Made by a program: the position numbers and the translations under genes. DNA of 23,901 nt from JAEZDP01 sp964430855 (lineage in GTDB: Bacteria > Acidobacteriota > Vicinamibacteria > Vicinamibacterales > Vicinamibacteraceae): positions 1 to 23,901 of the forward strand of contig CAYSHC010000058.1 in NCBI GenBank assembly GCA_964430855.1, in the 5' to 3' direction. This document shows, piece by piece, positions 23,889 through 23,901 of the stretch (the stretch's first letter is position 1; each line of letters opens with the position of its first letter). Under the pieces are notes generated by a model. The model was not told the origin of the DNA. It saw only the letters and a program-made list of their open reading frames with translations, and searched no databases.

Positions 23889-23901
23889 GCCAGGCGCGCT
23901 G

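Noticed and set aside
1..23901. CRISPR arrays, tRNA or rRNA genes, insertion sequences, prophage or toxin-antitoxin genes
   Set aside because: No regularly spaced repeats, transposase, integrase, tRNA cloverleaf with TTCGANTC arm, or small paired toxin-antitoxin ORFs were recognised on either strand by eye.

Overview
The window is dense, very GC-rich bacterial chromosome from a Gram-negative organism. The evidence for a diderm is a heptose epimerase for lipopolysaccharide core, a predicted outer-membrane beta-barrel ending in Phe, and a periplasmic lytic transglycosylase. The gene content and style (infC-rpmI-rplT-pheST followed by zapA, 6S RNA, rny; large GT-C-like membrane proteins; very high GC) suggest Acidobacteriota, possibly a Vicinamibacteria-like lineage. 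That placement is an inference from style, not a demonstrated one. No phage, transposase, CRISPR array or tRNA was found.

Left part (1-9,088). The 3' end of a lytic transglycosylase gene (+) converges on a minus-strand operon of three genes: two tandem, related polytopic membrane proteins and a PLP aminotransferase. A palindromic repeat lies at the convergence point, and two inverted copies of the same repeat sit inside the first membrane-protein gene. Divergently transcribed is a large GT-C-like membrane protein with a soluble C-terminal region. Its 3' end overlaps, tail to tail, a small beta-barrel gene on the minus strand.

Middle (9,215-13,968, + strand). Two half-size ABC exporters overlap by 4 bases and carry complementary degeneracies in their nucleotide-binding motifs, the mark of a heterodimeric exporter. 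They are followed by hldD (ADP-glyceromanno-heptose 6-epimerase). Near-consensus -10 boxes sit so close to the start codons here that the mRNAs may be leaderless.

Right part (23,901 down to 13,981, - strand). This is a long co-directional run: infC, rpmI, rplT, an intrinsic terminator/attenuator, pheS, pheT, a small coiled-coil ZapB-like gene, zapA, 6S RNA (with its own extended -10 promoter), rny, thiL, a 3D-domain cell-wall protein and a SAM methyltransferase. It combines translation (IF3, L35, L20, PheRS), Z-ring assembly, global transcription control (6S RNA) and mRNA decay (RNase Y). infC probably starts at AUC, not AUG. PheT is a short form without the usual N-terminal tRNA-binding OB domain.

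I found no clearly new multi-gene system. The observations most worth following are the palindromic repeat doublet domesticated inside a membrane-protein gene, the 6S RNA gene, the infC AUC start, the short PheT and the asymmetric ABC exporter pair.
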